A DNA stretch of 45,534 nt, from positions 1 through 45,534 of the forward strand of contig JAAUSC010000035.1 in NCBI GenBank assembly GCA_012031965.1, read 5' to 3'. The notes under the pieces were generated by a model. That model saw only the letters and a program-made list of their open reading frames with translations. It was not told the origin of the DNA and did no database searches. Both the position numbers and the translations under genes were made by a program. Positions 28,715 through 36,916 of this stretch are shown here, one piece after another (positions within the stretch are counted from its first letter, which is position 1; each line of letters begins with the position of its first letter). This DNA comes from Scytonema sp. RU_4_4. GTDB taxonomy: Bacteria; Cyanobacteriota; Cyanobacteriia; Cyanobacteriales; Nostocaceae.

Positions 28715-29632
28715 TTAGTTAACCACTGGTCTACCAACCTTCTGTTGACTGGTAGATTTTTGATTGAGCAAGACAGCGGGTGTTTTCTTGACTTGCGCTT
28801 CAAGAGGTCTGACTTTATCTATTAATTTAATAAATTGCTCGTAGTTAGGTACTCCTGCCGCAGGGATGTAACCAGCATCTGCTACGATATCTCCGGGTGC
28901 TTGGTTCATTGCTTTTTGAATCTGTTGCTGTTGATTGCGTTCCACAGTTGGTGCTAGTAAAACAACCGCTGGAGGAATTGATCGGCTAGTGTGTAAAATC
29001 CTGAACTTGGTTGTACTAAACTCTCGCTGATAAAGCTCAAAATCCGTTTGGGATAATGCGCCAGCATCAACGCTATCTTCACTGAGCCACTGTAATACTG
29101 TTTTGGGAGTGGGAGCAAAACGGATTTGAGCAAGGGTTAAACCGTACAAATCGTACAGAGGAACATAATAGCCAGTAGCAGAACCCACTATTCCCAAAGC
29201 AACGGTTTTATTAGCTAAATCTGCGATTTTTTTTATTGGTTTATCATCTCGAACGATAAGTAGAGAGCGTTGTCTACGACTTGTTCCCTCCATAGAGAAT
29301 AAAGGAGTGTAGAGTTCTTTGCTGATCGCTATTGCTGCTAAACCTGGAGGCGCAAAAACAATTTCCCAATTTTTGCGCTGAATTTGCTCTAAAGCTTGCA
29401 ATTCGTTGTAAGCTGGCTCCAGTTCTACAATTGAGTGAGTTTGTTTTGCTATATAGTCTTTGAAGCGCTCGTACTTATCTATAGAAACGGCTCCTTCTCC
29501 ATAACTGACCACACCTACAGTCAGTTTTTCGGAGTTGATGTCTTCTTGTTTGCTACTGCATCCAGTTCCGAGTAACCCCATAAGTACTAGGAAATGAATG
29601 ACCCAAAAACATCGTAAAATAATGATTTTCAT
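28715..29632 (-). CDS. PhnD-like periplasmic binding lipoprotein
   Basis: The 305-residue protein has a lipoprotein signal with lipobox LGTGC (Cys25). A type 2 periplasmic-binding fold of the phosphate/phosphite/phosphonate (PhnD) group follows: KLTVGVVSYGEG, YERFKDYIAKQT, the hinge-region motif NKTVALGIVGSATGYYVPLYDLYG, and SVDAGALSQTDFELY. Normally such proteins feed a PhnCE permease. No such permease is adjacent; the neighbours are a Ser/Thr kinase on the same strand and an FHA-ABC transporter on the other. It may be a ligand sensor for that system. The true ligand is unknown. Starts at the ATG giving a short, typical signal peptide. Confidence 0.87.
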   Translation of the reverse strand: MKIIILRCFWVIHFLVLMGLLGTGCSSKQEDINSEKLTVGVVSYGEGAVSIDKYERFKDYIAKQTHSIVELEPAYNELQALEQIQRKNWEIVFAPPGLAAIAISKELYTPLFSMEGTSRRQRSLLIVRDDKPIKKIADLANKTVALGIVGSATGYYVPLYDLYGLTLAQIRFAPTPKTVLQWLSEDSVDAGALSQTDFELYQREFSTTKFRILHTSRSIPPAVVLLAPTVERNQQQQIQKAMNQAPGDIVADAGYIPAAGVPNYEQFIKLIDKVRPLEAQVKKTPAVLLNQKSTSQQKVGRPVVN

Positions 29633-29822
29633 TAGCTAATGACACTTTAAGGAAATTTCTATAAGATAGAGATATTTTGATTATCGCTATTTCAAGTGCT
29701 TTATATAGCAATTCATAATAAAATTATTTTTATAAAGCTTATGTTGCCATTTGAAAATATTAGTTGACGAACATACATTGTTTCTGAGCATCATTAGAAA
29801 CAACACTTCATCAACCAATTGA

Positions 29823-32252
29823 ATGAATGGTAGATTTGAACAAGCCACGCTTGTTGCTCCTCAACCTTATTTAGAACTAAATAGTCAAGGTCTAACCCTT
29901 CGACTCAAACTCGATAAAGATGTCCATCGTTTGGGTCGCGGTCGAGACTGGGCAGATTTAGAAATTCCAGTAGGCTGGGAAGTCTGCTCTAGAAAGCAGG
30001 CAATCTTACGAAAAGAAGGAAAAGACTATAGAATTTACGATGGTGATGGTAATGGTCCTAGTCGCAATGGGATATTTATCCATCAAACTCGAATAGATGC
30101 CTCTGAAGGCTATCTCCTCAGACACGGAGTTCAGCTCGAAATTGGGCAATCTCCTACCAACAGAATATTGTTAACTTACTGTAATCCAGATAGCCCTGTT
30201 GGTAATCACTTGGTGATACCTAGCAACCGTCGTCTGGATTTGAAAAGTTTGAAGGATTGGCCCGTGCAACTGGGTCGCGCTCCAGGGAGCGATCGCTATT
30301 CTACAATGCAGTTAGATGCGCCTACTGTTTCCCGCCTACACGCCACAATTTATCCTGATAGTCAAGGCGGACACTCTCTCAATGACCACAGTACTAACGG
30401 GATTTTTGTCGATGGTATAAGGATTTCAAAACGTGTCCATCTCGAAGATGGCAGTAAGATTCAGATTGGTCCTTTTAGCTTACTTTATCGTCTTGACTGC
30501 CTAGAATTACTGAATACTGGCAGTCAAATTCGCCTTGATGTTTGCCAACTGGTACGTAAGGTGAAAGATAAGGAGGGAAAGGAAAAAGCTATCCTCAACG
30601 ATGTGTCTTTAGTCATTCAACCAGGACAGTTAGTGGCGTTAGTTGGGGGTAGTGGCGCTGGTAAGTCCACCCTGATGAAATCTCTTTTGGGTATAGAGCC
30701 AGTGACCTCTGGTACAGTATATCTCAATGGGGACAACTTGCGGCAAAACTGGGCGGTGTATCGTTCGCAAATTGGTTATGTTCCTCAAGATGACATTGTG
30801 CATCCCGACTTGACAGTTGAAGAGGTCATTTCTTACGCTTGCAAGTTGCGACTACCGCCAGATACAAATGTTAAGCAAATTGTTGAGACAACTCTAGAGC
30901 AAATAAAGTTGAGTCACGTCAGACATAACTTTATCCACAATCTCAGTGGTGGACAGCGTAAACGCGTTAGCATTGGTGTGGAATTATTAGCAGATCCCAA
31001 GCTGTTCTTCCTCGACGAACCGACTTCTGGTCTTGATCCCGGCTTAGACAAAGAAATGATGAGGTTATTGCGGGAATTAGCAGACCAAGGACGAACAGTC
31101 GTACTGGTGACTCATGCTACAGCAAATATTGAAGTGTGCGATCGCATTACTTTTCTGGGTCGAGGTGGTAAACTGTGCTACTTTGGACCACCCCAGAACG
31201 CGCTGCATTTCTTTGAAATGCCTTCTGAGGATTTGAAATACTTTTCAGATATTTATATCAAGCTAGACCAAGGCGGTACCATATCAGAAGTCCTATTGAC
31301 AGTTGACCACTGGGCACAGAAATACCAACATTCGCCGGAATATCAAAATTACGTCCAAACACTTCTAAGTCCAGGTAGAAATACAAAAGCTAAGACTGAT
31401 AACGCCAAGCATCATACGGGGATGTCTCCATTTAAACAACTGTGGTTACTGAGTCAGCGGTATCTCCAGTTGGTATTGAGAGACCGCGCCAGTTGGATTT
31501 TTTCTTTGATATCAGGTCCCATTGCGATTGGTCTTACAGCTTGGATATTACAAGGTGAAACTCCTCTGTTGAAACTTGATCCCGCTCAACTGAGCCAAAA
31601 TTCTTTAGCACTCAAGGTACTTTTCATTTTCAGTTGTATTGGAATTTGGATTGGACTTTCTAGTTCTGTTGGTGAAATTGTTAAGGAATCAGCAATTTAT
31701 GCCAGAGAAAGACTTATTAATTTAGGCTTATTTCCTTATTTAGGTTCTAAAGTTTTGATACGTTCTGGTTTAACTCTTCTTCAAACTCTGTTGATTATTT
31801 TAGCAGTTGTCATCGGCTTCAAATCACCAGTTTATAATCTTATACCTTGGTATTTGGGCTTGGGAATAACAACTTTTTTAACGCTGCTAGCAAGTGTCAG
31901 CCTCAGCTTAATGATTTCAGCGTTTGTTAAAAATGAAAACGAAGCTAATAGTATTCTTCCTTTGATTATGATTCCCCAGATTATTTTGTCAGGGGTACTT
32001 TTTGAACTCAAAGGATTACCAGGTAAACTAGGGTGGCTGACGATTAGTAGATGGTCTATGGGAGCTTATGGAGCTTTAGTTAATGTTAATAAAATGATTC
32101 CGGCAAATACTCCAGAGGATATTGTGAAAGTGTCTTCTGTCTATGATGCTACATGGAATAATCTTGGCTTAAATTGGGGAATTCTCGGTGTGCATACTTT
32201 AGTTTGTTTAGTGGTGGCGTTGATATTGCAAAAACGCAAGGATATTGTGTGA
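29823..32252 (+). CDS. Double-FHA ABC transporter (ABCG-like half-transporter fused to FHA domains)
   Basis: The 809-residue inner-membrane protein has two N-terminal FHA domains (about 36-100, RLGRGRDWADLEI; about 150-215, LGRAPGSD, TVSRLHA, STNGIFVDG) for binding phosphothreonine proteins. An ABC ATPase (about 240-455) follows, with Walker A GGSGAGKST, signature LSGGQRKR and Walker B LFFLDEPTSGLD, then an ABC2-type membrane domain with about six helices (about 545-805). Domain order matches ABCG/Pdr-type half-transporters, usually exporters that dimerise. The FHA domains suggest phospho-dependent control, and a Ser/Thr kinase gene lies on the other side of the lipoprotein gene. The substrate is unknown. 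The divergent 190-base gap to the lipoprotein gene likely holds both promoters. Confidence 0.94.
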   Translation: MNGRFEQATLVAPQPYLELNSQGLTLRLKLDKDVHRLGRGRDWADLEIPVGWEVCSRKQAILRKEGKDYRIYDGDGNGPSRNGIFIHQTRIDASEGYLLRHGVQLEIGQSPTNRILLTYCNPDSPVGNHLVIPSNRRLDLKSLKDWPVQLGRAPGSDRYSTMQLDAPTVSRLHATIYPDSQGGHSLNDHSTNGIFVDGIRISKRVHLEDGSKIQIGPFSLLYRLDCLELLNTGSQIRLDVCQLVRKVKDKEGKEKAILNDVSLVIQPGQLVALVGGSGAGKSTLMKSLLGIEPVTSGTVYLNGDNLRQNWAVYRSQIGYVPQDDIVHPDLTVEEVISYACKLRLPPDTNVKQIVETTLEQIKLSHVRHNFIHNLSGGQRKRVSIGVELLADPKLFFLDEPTSGLDPGLDKEMMRLLRELADQGRTVVLVTHATANIEVCDRITFLGRGGKLCYFGPPQNALHFFEMPSEDLKYFSDIYIKLDQGGTISEVLLTVDHWAQKYQHSPEYQNYVQTLLSPGRNTKAKTDNAKHHTGMSPFKQLWLLSQRYLQLVLRDRASWIFSLISGPIAIGLTAWILQGETPLLKLDPAQLSQNSLALKVLFIFSCIGIWIGLSSSVGEIVKESAIYARERLINLGLFPYLGSKVLIRSGLTLLQTLLIILAVVIGFKSPVYNLIPWYLGLGITTFLTLLASVSLSLMISAFVKNENEANSILPLIMIPQIILSGVLFELKGLPGKLGWLTISRWSMGAYGALVNVNKMIPANTPEDIVKVSSVYDATWNNLGLNWGILGVHTLVCLVVALILQKRKDIV

Positions 32253-32430
32253 GCTAGATTGTTTTTAAACTTCGCGCTTTTGCATCTTGGCGCGAAATTC
32301 TTCTTGGCAACTTGCATGAAGTTTAAAAGTTTAAATGAGCCTTTGATCACTCAAAGTGGAATTTTGAAGCAACATGTGGAAAGACCGAGCTTTTGATGAG
32401 CCAGCACGTACTATTTAAATGGTAAATCAA

Positions 32431-32502
<72 letters not shown>

Positions 32503-33833
32503 AATTTCGCCTAGAATAACATAAGTAGCAGTAAATTCCAAGGTACAAGAACGAAATGAAGACATAAGTATTTTCAGGATTTACAGTTGCATGACCGTAT
32601 GTACAAAGTATCTCAAAGTGGTTTGGCACAAGGCGCAAAAGAGAAAAAAATTGTCAGGGGTTTGATTTGTTAAGTCTTGTGTTCACCTCAAGCAAAAACC
32701 GCTATGATAAGAAACTTCCAGGGACATGGCTGTTTGTGTCGAGTCCGATGTTTATCTAGCCCATAAACACTACGATCAAGCTGACCAAGCCTTGGTATTG
32801 GCGATCGCCCTAGAGGAGCGGCTCTTTTGGAGCATCACCCTTGTTTGCCCAGAAGGTTCCCTCTAGGAATCTCTCCTCAAATCGAAGATACCAGGTAACC
32901 AAGAGAAGTTTGGTTGGAGCATAGGGCGTGATACGCGATGCTCCCTCTGGGAGTGACGCAAAACACGATCGCCAAGAGTGACCCCAGACCTCAATTAAAA
33001 ACTCGCACAAGATTTACTCAGCAGTGCCCAAGAACGCGTTGAACACATTATGCTAGTAGATTTAGAATGCAATGATTTAGGGCGAGTGTGTGAATGGGGA
33101 GCTGTTGCTGCGGATGAATTGCTAATAATTGAAGGTTACCGCCACGTTATGCACCTTGTCAGCAACATCAAAGGTAGCTTAAGATCTGATTGCAACGCCG
33201 TTGACTTGAGTCGCCCCATGTTAAACGGTAGCACAATCATAGGTTCCCCTAAAGTCCGCTGCATGGAAACAATTGATGAACTAGAACCAATGCGGCGTAG
33301 TTTGTTTTATGCTTCCTACAGCTATTGAGATTGGCAGGGTCACTTACATTTAAATCTCTTGAGCCGTACTTTCTTACTAACTCCCTCTACAGAGGAGGAC
33401 CAGGCGACAAGAATAACAATAAGGAACTCTCTTGCGTTTGCCAATCTCACCACTCCCCCTTCCGTACGGACGCAACATCTTGCACTCCCATAGCTCGCAT
33501 TTTCTATTTCAGAGCTATTCACGAGATGCACGGTAGTTTGTCCACTCTGGGAAACCCAACGAACACTTGCAACAAGAGCAGCGCGACGCCGACGCCCGTC
33601 GCTATCCTACCGAATCGCTCCACTTCCTGAGGAGCCTACAGGAAACCACCCTAATCTGCTGCAAGCTGCTTGGCGTCTACAGTCGTTTACAACCGCGATC
33701 CCTGGATGCGCTGCTTTCTCCTAATTTTGGGGTTTTTAGGATTTTTAGCAAAAGTTTTGGCGAAATCCATCCTTTGTCGTCAAAATTTTCTCTTCAACTG
33801 CAAAAATATTATATATTCATCCCTCTGTATTAA
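32503..33833. other. 1.3-kb decayed region upstream of pipX
   Basis: No intact gene. It holds the chorismate-enzyme relic (32999-33391). A short protein-like frame from about 32726 (MAVCVESDVYLAHKHYDQAD, broken after about 35 codons) may be another relic. The 32850-32960 part has repeat-like GC-rich sequence. The last 200 bases before pipX are AT-rich and probably contain its promoter. Confidence 0.5.
32999..33391 (+). pseudogene. Relic of anthranilate synthase/aminodeoxychorismate synthase component I
   Basis: The translation KLAQDLLSSAQERVEHIMLV, then DLECNDLGRVCEWG, HVMHLVSN and GSPKVRCMETIDELEP, matches the C-terminal chorismate-binding domain of TrpE/PabB-type enzymes (LVDLERNDLGRV, HVMHLVS and GxPK motifs). 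Only about 130 codons remain. A TAA precedes the fragment, an in-frame TGA (33326-33328) interrupts it, and homology continues beyond with DWQGHLHLNLLSRT before decaying. The conserved FPGGTITG region has become LNGSTIIG. The N-terminal two thirds are missing. A functional copy should lie elsewhere. Whether the ancestor was TrpE or PabB is not certain. Confidence 0.8.
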
Positions 33834-34115
33834 ATGAACTTAGACAACTCGGAAACTTACATCAATCATCCAACTTGGGGTTTGCTCTATAGGATTTGTA
33901 TGGTAGACGAGAACCAAGAGTTGTTCACAACACTGTATGCCCAACGCTTATTCTTTTTAGTAACAACGACTAATGTCAAAAATGTGAAATTTCAGCCAAT
34001 TGGACGTACTGAGGCTAGAATGATGATTGAAAATCGCCTGCGTAGTCTGCGTCGTACAGGACAATCTCAGGAGTACGATCAGCTTCAGAGTGTTTTCCAA
34101 CGCACCTTCCAATGA
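33834..34115 (+). CDS. pipX: PipX, PII-interacting co-activator of NtcA
   Basis: The 93-residue protein follows the PipX family closely: YINHPTWGLLYRICMVDENQELFTTLYAQRLFFLV at the N-terminal Tudor-like domain and IGRTEARMMIENRLRSLRRTGQSQEY in the C-terminal helices. PipX binds NtcA with 2-oxoglutarate to activate nitrogen genes and is sequestered by PII when nitrogen is plentiful. The stop overlaps the start of pipY by four bases (ATGA), so the two are translationally coupled. The N-terminus is slightly longer than in unicellular cyanobacteria. Confidence 0.96.
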   Translation: MNLDNSETYINHPTWGLLYRICMVDENQELFTTLYAQRLFFLVTTTNVKNVKFQPIGRTEARMMIENRLRSLRRTGQSQEYDQLQSVFQRTFQ

Positions 34116-34783
34116 GCAGTTCGATTAGCGAACGTATTATTACCATTCGTTCCTCTCTACCAGATTCAGTCCGGTTGATTGCTGTGACTAAGCAAGTCTC
34201 TGCCGAAATCATACGCTGTGCTTACGCTGTAGGAATTCGGGATTTTGGCGAGAGTCGCATCCAAGAAACAGCTAGCAAACAAGTTCAGTTGCAAGACTTA
34301 ACCGACATCACCTGGCATTTTATTGGACATTTGCAAAGCAACAAAGCCAAAAAAGCCATTGAACAATTTCAGTGGATTCACTCCGTAGATAATTTACAGC
34401 TTGCTCAACGCTTAAACCAATTGGTACAACAGTTAAAAATGAGTCCCCAGGTTTGTCTGCAAGTCAAAATACTACCCGATCCAAACAAGTCGGGTTGGAG
34501 CACATCACAACTTTTGGCTGACTTACCTGCTCTAGCTCAGTGCAAAAATTTACAAATTCAGGGCTTAATGACAATTCCGCCTTTAGGATTAAATGATTCA
34601 GAGATACTCAATGTATTTAATCGTACCAGTGATTTAGCAAAAGAAATCCAAGCACAAAACTGGTCTCATATTCAAATGCAGCACCTCTCAATGGGTATGT
34701 CAGGGGATTATAAGCTGGCAGTGCAAGCAGGTGCAACAATGGTCAGATTAGGAACCATCTTGTTTGGAGAGCGTTCTGTCTAA
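34112..34783 (+). CDS. pipY: PipY, YggS-family PLP-binding protein
   Basis: The 223-residue protein has the PLPBP/YggS fold: the PLP lysine in RLIAVTKQVS (Lys27), FGESRIQE, WHFIGHLQSNKAKK, SVDNLQLAQRLN, and LSMGMSGDYKLAVQAGATMVRLGTILFGER at the end. These proteins maintain pyridoxal phosphate and amino-acid balance rather than catalyse a reaction. It overlaps pipX and is followed by a clear terminator, so pipXY forms a two-gene operon. Confidence 0.96.
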   Translation: MSSSISERIITIRSSLPDSVRLIAVTKQVSAEIIRCAYAVGIRDFGESRIQETASKQVQLQDLTDITWHFIGHLQSNKAKKAIEQFQWIHSVDNLQLAQRLNQLVQQLKMSPQVCLQVKILPDPNKSGWSTSQLLADLPALAQCKNLQIQGLMTIPPLGLNDSEILNVFNRTSDLAKEIQAQNWSHIQMQHLSMGMSGDYKLAVQAGATMVRLGTILFGERSV

Positions 34784-34792
34784 TATTAATGC

Positions 34793-34825
34793 AAGAGCAG
34801 GTTTTACGTATGACTGCTCTTTTTT
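34793..34825 (+). terminator. Rho-independent terminator of pipXY
   Basis: AGAGCAG and CTGCTCT pair around a 13-base loop and run into a T tract at 34820-34825, starting about ten bases after the pipY stop. Confidence 0.8.
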
Positions 34826-35197
34826 AGCTTTAAAAACTACAGACAATACTGAAAATATCAACTTCTAAACTCTTCGGAAAATTTTGTAGAGAAAAACTTC
34901 ATGACACACTGGTTTAATCGGTGACAAAGGATATAGTATTGACAAAAGTAAAAATCAATGGGATTTCAGAGAAAAACAACTTCCCCAAACCAACGGGTTA
35001 AGCTATAATCTTGACTCATTAGTTACCTAAAAAACATATACAGACCTTCTAGAAGCGTTTGTTCAAACCAAATCCTTTAGTAGATAGAACAAATAGCGAT
35101 AGAACGACTGAATTCTCTGCCCTTTACAAGGGTAAAAATTGATGAAATCAGTTTTTGCCATATCGGTTAAAGTTAAGCGGCCCTAGGAGCGTAAACC
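34826..35197. other. 372-bp spacer upstream of sepF
   Basis: No gene. AT-rich, with the sepF promoter presumably inside; TATAAT occurs near 35003 but lacks a good partner at the -35 position, so I do not call it. Confidence 0.4.
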
Positions 35198-35791
35198 ATG
35201 AATAATATATTTTCCAAACTGAGAGATTTCGTAGGTCTAAATGAGCCAGTAGAATACGAGTACTATGAAGAAGAACCAGATACACAAAGTTACCAAAATC
35301 TGTATCAGGAACAAAACACTCAACAACCAGCACCACAAGAACCTCCAGCTCAAAATCGCCGCTGGCGCGAACCCATGAATACAATGGGAGGAGATGTAAC
35401 AGCAGGGTCAAAGCCCATGAGTAATGTTATTGGTATGCCAGGAGCAATAAATGGAATCTCTGAAGTGTTGGTGCTAGAACCACGCACCTTTGAAGAAATG
35501 CCCCAGGCGATTCAAGCATTGCGAGAACGTAAATCAGTTGTATTAAATTTAACAATAATGGATCCAGATCAAGCGCAACGAGCAGTAGATTTTGTAGCAG
35601 GTGGTACTTACGCGCTTGATGGACACCAAGAACGTATCGGCGAAAGTATATTTTTGTTTACACCAAGCTGTGTGCAAGTCAGCACTCAGTCTGGAGTTCT
35701 TCATGAAGTCCCTCAACACCCAGCACGTCCCTCACGTCCTGTAGGACCAAATCCAGCTTGGGGAAATGAAGTTAACAGAATGGTACAATAA
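35198..35791 (+). CDS. sepF: SepF (Cdv2) cell division protein
   Basis: The 197-residue protein has an N-terminal amphipathic membrane-targeting helix ([14 protein letters not shown]), an acidic and Gln/Pro-rich linker, and the C-terminal SepF domain (about 90-170: [35 protein letters not shown], then [14 protein letters not shown]). It anchors and organises FtsZ at the division site. AGGAGC precedes the ATG by nine bases. Its position between pipY and proC is a common cyanobacterial gene order. Confidence 0.96.
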   Translation: MNNIFSKLRDFVGLNEPVEYEYYEEEPDTQSYQNLYQEQNTQQPAPQEPPAQNRRWREPMNTMGGDVTAGSKPMSNVIGMPGAINGISEVLVLEPRTFEEMPQAIQALRERKSVVLNLTIMDPDQAQRAVDFVAGGTYALDGHQERIGESIFLFTPSCVQVSTQSGVLHEVPQHPARPSRPVGPNPAWGNEVNRMVQ

Positions 35792-35808
35792 ACGTAAATT
35801 AGTGATTA

Positions 35809-35858
35809 GTCAAGAGTCAAGAGTCAAGAGTCCAAAGATATTGACTCTTGACTCTTGA
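35809..35858. repeat. Tandem and inverted repeat GTCAAGA / TCTTGAC
   Basis: Three copies of a GTCAAGA-type heptamer are followed by their inverted copies, giving a long imperfect hairpin about 20 bases downstream of sepF. It may act in transcript ending but lacks a T tract. Confidence 0.75.
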
Positions 35859-35982
35859 ACGGCAGTTTGGATGCACGAAGGGGAAACTCAACGCCAGAAC
35901 TGGTACAAGAGAAACCTTTGTGGAGCTTACGTTCCGCAGAGTACTGCCTTCTGTTAACTCTTTGACTCTTGACTTATGACTA

Positions 35983-36795
35983 ATGACTACTAAATTCGGC
36001 TTGATTGGTGGCGGGGTAATGGGAGAAGCACTCTTATCCCGCCTTATTGCTCGTAAAATTTATCAACCATCACAAGTGCTAGTCAGCGAACCACAAACCT
36101 CACGCCAAGGTTTTCTAGAAGACCAATACGGTGTTAATGTGACAGCTGATAATCGTCTGGTTTTCACACCAACAACGGAAGTCGTGTTTTTGGCGGTGAA
36201 ACCTCAAGTGTTTAGTGCGATCGCCCAAGAATTGGCAGATGTGATCACTACAGTTTCAAAACCACTGGTGATATCCATCTTGGCAGGCGTGACATTAAAT
36301 CAGTTGGAAGCCGCTTTTCCTCACTTCCCAGTCATTCGAGCAATGCCTAACACTCCAGCAACTGTAGGAGCAGGAATGACCGCTATATGCCTAGGTGCAT
36401 ACACCAAAGCAAACCATCACGAAACAGCAAAGCTACTTTTTTCAGCGGTGGGAGAAGTTGTGGAAGTTTCAGAAAACCTGATGGATGCGGTGACAGGACT
36501 ATCAGGATCTGGTCCAGCATACGTCGCACTGCTTGTAGAAGCACTTGCAGATGGGGGAGTTGCAGCAGGTTTACCTAGGACAATTGCCAATCAACTCGCC
36601 TTGCAAACTGTATTAGGAACAGTCAAGCTCCTTCATGAAACAAAAATACACCCAGCAGAACTCAAAGACCGCGTGACCAGTCCAGGTGGCACTACAATTG
36701 CTGGTGTTGCTCAATTAGAACGAGCAGGATTTCGCTCAGCTTTAATTGAAGCAGTCAAAGCAGCAACAGCCCGCTCACAAGAATTGGGAAAATAG
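35983..36795 (+). CDS. proC: Pyrroline-5-carboxylate reductase
   Basis: The 270-residue enzyme makes proline from pyrroline-5-carboxylate with NAD(P)H. It shows the N-terminal dinucleotide motif LIGGGVMGEALL, VFLAVKPQ, the substrate-loop motif RAMPNTPATVGAG, the SGSGPAYV segment and the C-terminal RVTSPGGTTIAGV. Length is normal. The start codon lies inside a heptamer repeat (ATGACTA), with another ATG seven bases upstream that opens a five-codon frame overlapping the start. No good ribosome site is visible. It stands 190 bases after sepF. Confidence 0.96.
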   Translation: MTTKFGLIGGGVMGEALLSRLIARKIYQPSQVLVSEPQTSRQGFLEDQYGVNVTADNRLVFTPTTEVVFLAVKPQVFSAIAQELADVITTVSKPLVISILAGVTLNQLEAAFPHFPVIRAMPNTPATVGAGMTAICLGAYTKANHHETAKLLFSAVGEVVEVSENLMDAVTGLSGSGPAYVALLVEALADGGVAAGLPRTIANQLALQTVLGTVKLLHETKIHPAELKDRVTSPGGTTIAGVAQLERAGFRSALIEAVKAATARSQELGK

Positions 36796-36815
36796 TCATT
36801 TGTCCTTTGTTAAGA

Positions 36816-36850
36816 ACTAATGACTAATGACTAATGACTAATGACTAATG
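36816..36850. repeat. Heptamer tandem repeat ACTAATG, five copies
   Basis: Five perfect head-to-tail copies lie just downstream of proC. The same words occur around the proC start codon. Confidence 0.9.
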
Positions 36851-36916
36851 ACTCATAACTAAGTTGACAAAAGAGTCGTTAATATAGTAAACAGTTTTGG
36901 TTGCAAATGTGATTGA

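Noticed and set aside
33400-33830. Further gene between the chorismate-enzyme relic and pipX
   Set aside because: Several short frames overlap in different phases, none with family features; the stretch looks decayed.
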